Shown: one piece after another, positions 22,371 to 23,153 of the stretch
Layout of the letters: every line of letters begins with the position of its first letter
Numbering within the stretch: position 1 is the first letter of the stretch
Assembly (NCBI GenBank): GCA_051648485.1
Contig: JBOFFH010000121.1
Location: 1-23,153 of the forward strand
From: JAGNZR01 sp051648485
Lineage (GTDB): Bacteria; Fusobacteriota; Fusobacteriia; Fusobacteriales; Fusobacteriaceae
Direction: 5' to 3'
Length of the DNA: 23,153 nt
Program-made: the position numbers and the translations under genes
Notes under the pieces: generated by a model
What the model saw: the letters and a program-made list of their open reading frames with translations, nothing else
Database searches by the model: none
What the model was told of the DNA's origin: nothing

Positions 22371-23153
22371 TTATTTTTCCTCCACAATTTTACTGTTTTT
22401 AGCGACTTCTGCCATCCAGTAACCACTCTTTTTTATTCTTCTTTTAAGACCATTCTCTCTGTCTACAAATAAAAATCCATATCTATTTTTGTATGCATTC
22501 CCCATAGACCAGTTATCCATTAAGCTCCACATGTGGTAGCCAACACAGTTCGCACCTTCAGTTATTGCATTATTTACCATAATTAAATGATCTTTTACAA
22601 ACTCTATTCTCAGATCGTCCTGAACAAATCCATTCTCATCCATATCTCTTTCATCTCCACCATGTCTTCCCATTCCATTTTCAGAGATGTATGATTTGAT
22701 ATTTCCATAGTTATCTTTTATATCTATTAAAATATCATAAATTCCATTTTCATAGATTTCCCATCCTCTGTCGTGATTGAATTTTCTTCCTGGCATTTCA
22801 TAGTCATCATAAAATGAGTGTGGTCCTGTTATAATTTCTGGTTTTTGTTGCTTAGCTTCAACTCTTCTTGGGAAATAGTAATTAAATCCTAAGAAATCAA
22901 TTGTATTCTCTTTTATAAGTGCTAGTTCTTCTGCTGTATAGTTAGGCATTAAATCATGTTCTTTTAAAAGTTCATTTAGTTCTTTATTAAAATTTCCTAA
23001 AACACATGGATCTAGAAAACTTCTTACAAACATATTGTGACAAATTTTTGAAGCTTTTACATCTTCAGGATTATTTATATCTTTCGGATATGATGGTGTA
23101 AGACTCAATATTATTCCTATCTCTCTATCAGATTTAAGTTCTTCTTTTGCTTT
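22371..23153 (-). CDS. GH1 glycosidase, N-terminal part beyond the right window edge
   Basis: The reading frame is open to the window edge; the TTG at 23108 is internal, since the upstream codons read KSDREIGIILSLTPSYP, a standard GH1 segment. The visible C-terminal 260 residues include IDFLGFNYYFPRRVE, the nucleophile Glu in SYISENGMG, and WSLMDNWSMGNAYKNRYGFLFVD. The Ser after NW (instead of Glu) and the following Lys and Tyr are typical of 6-phospho-glycosidases, though the usual Lys-Arg-Tyr reads Asn-Arg-Tyr with the Lys one residue earlier. The acid/base Glu lies outside the window. Its stop abuts the kinase GTG, so translation is coupled. It is clearly distinct from the GH1 at 17830-19254. 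Confidence 0.9.
   Translation of the reverse strand, partial: KAKEELKSDREIGIILSLTPSYPKDINNPEDVKASKICHNMFVRSFLDPCVLGNFNKELNELLKEHDLMPNYTAEELALIKENTIDFLGFNYYFPRRVEAKQQKPEIITGPHSFYDDYEMPGRKFNHDRGWEIYENGIYDILIDIKDNYGNIKSYISENGMGRHGGDERDMDENGFVQDDLRIEFVKDHLIMVNNAITEGANCVGYHMWSLMDNWSMGNAYKNRYGFLFVDRENGLKRRIKKSGYWMAEVAKNSKIVEEK

Noticed and set aside
21490..22422. Three plus-strand frames opposite the ROK kinase
   Set aside because: Shadows of the kinase gene; Ser/Pro/Phe-rich composition typical of antisense frames.
1..23153. CRISPR array, insertion sequence, prophage, tRNA or rRNA
   Set aside because: No regularly spaced repeats, transposase or integrase motifs, phage genes or recognisable stable-RNA sequences were found.

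Overview
The window comes from an AT-rich bacterium with an outer membrane: a MipA/OmpV-type barrel with a signal peptide sits beside Gram-positive-like gene arrangements such as rbsRKDACB order. Very low GC, AGA/TTA/ATA-rich codon use, strong GGAGG ribosome sites and this gene mix suggest Fusobacteriaceae (Fusobacterium or Cetobacterium). That assignment is an inference from style and content, not from a marker gene.

Layout. 1-770 is the 3' part of a MipA/OmpV outer-membrane protein, followed by a bidirectional terminator and a leftward 154-aa orphan gene (852-1316). A ZIP-family metal transporter lies at 1457-2266. At 2304-2546 a possible small membrane protein is read leftward behind a leader that holds a terminator hairpin. 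At 2801-5060 (leftward) there are two cyclic-di-GMP genes that look degraded: a periplasmic-sensor HD-GYP protein whose natural start appears to be ATT, and a stub of a GGDEF protein.

5331-10939 is a complete ribose operon, rbsRKDACB. It has its own promoter, a LacI-type operator over the start site and a strong terminator: repressor, kinase, pyranase, ABC ATPase, permease and binding protein.

11108-17688 is a 2-aminoethylphosphonate (2-AEP) locus: a lipoprotein binding protein, an ATPase and a fused permease (the phnS2/T2/U2 or AepXVW type), then phosphonoacetaldehyde hydrolase (phnX), 2-AEP transaminase (phnW) and a second, divergent PhnX paralogue. The two transcription units share an ungapped element of about 47 nt upstream (39/47 identical), so they are probably co-regulated. 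2-AEP would be imported, transaminated to phosphonoacetaldehyde and cleaved to acetaldehyde and phosphate.

17830-23153 (leftward) is a beta-glucoside operon running off the right edge: GH1 (partial), ROK kinase, GH3 beta-glucosidase, GH1. Both GH1 proteins carry features of 6-phospho-glycosidases and the kinase resembles BglK-type beta-glucoside kinases. A PTS-independent route, in which cytoplasmic beta-glucosides are phosphorylated by ATP and then cleaved, is therefore plausible. No transporter for it is visible here.

No tRNA, rRNA, CRISPR array, insertion sequence or phage gene was recognised. The most unusual items are the ATT-start HD-GYP gene next to a GGDEF remnant, the second PhnX with altered active-site surroundings, the shared regulatory element of the two phosphonate units, and the kinase plus phospho-glycosidase operon.
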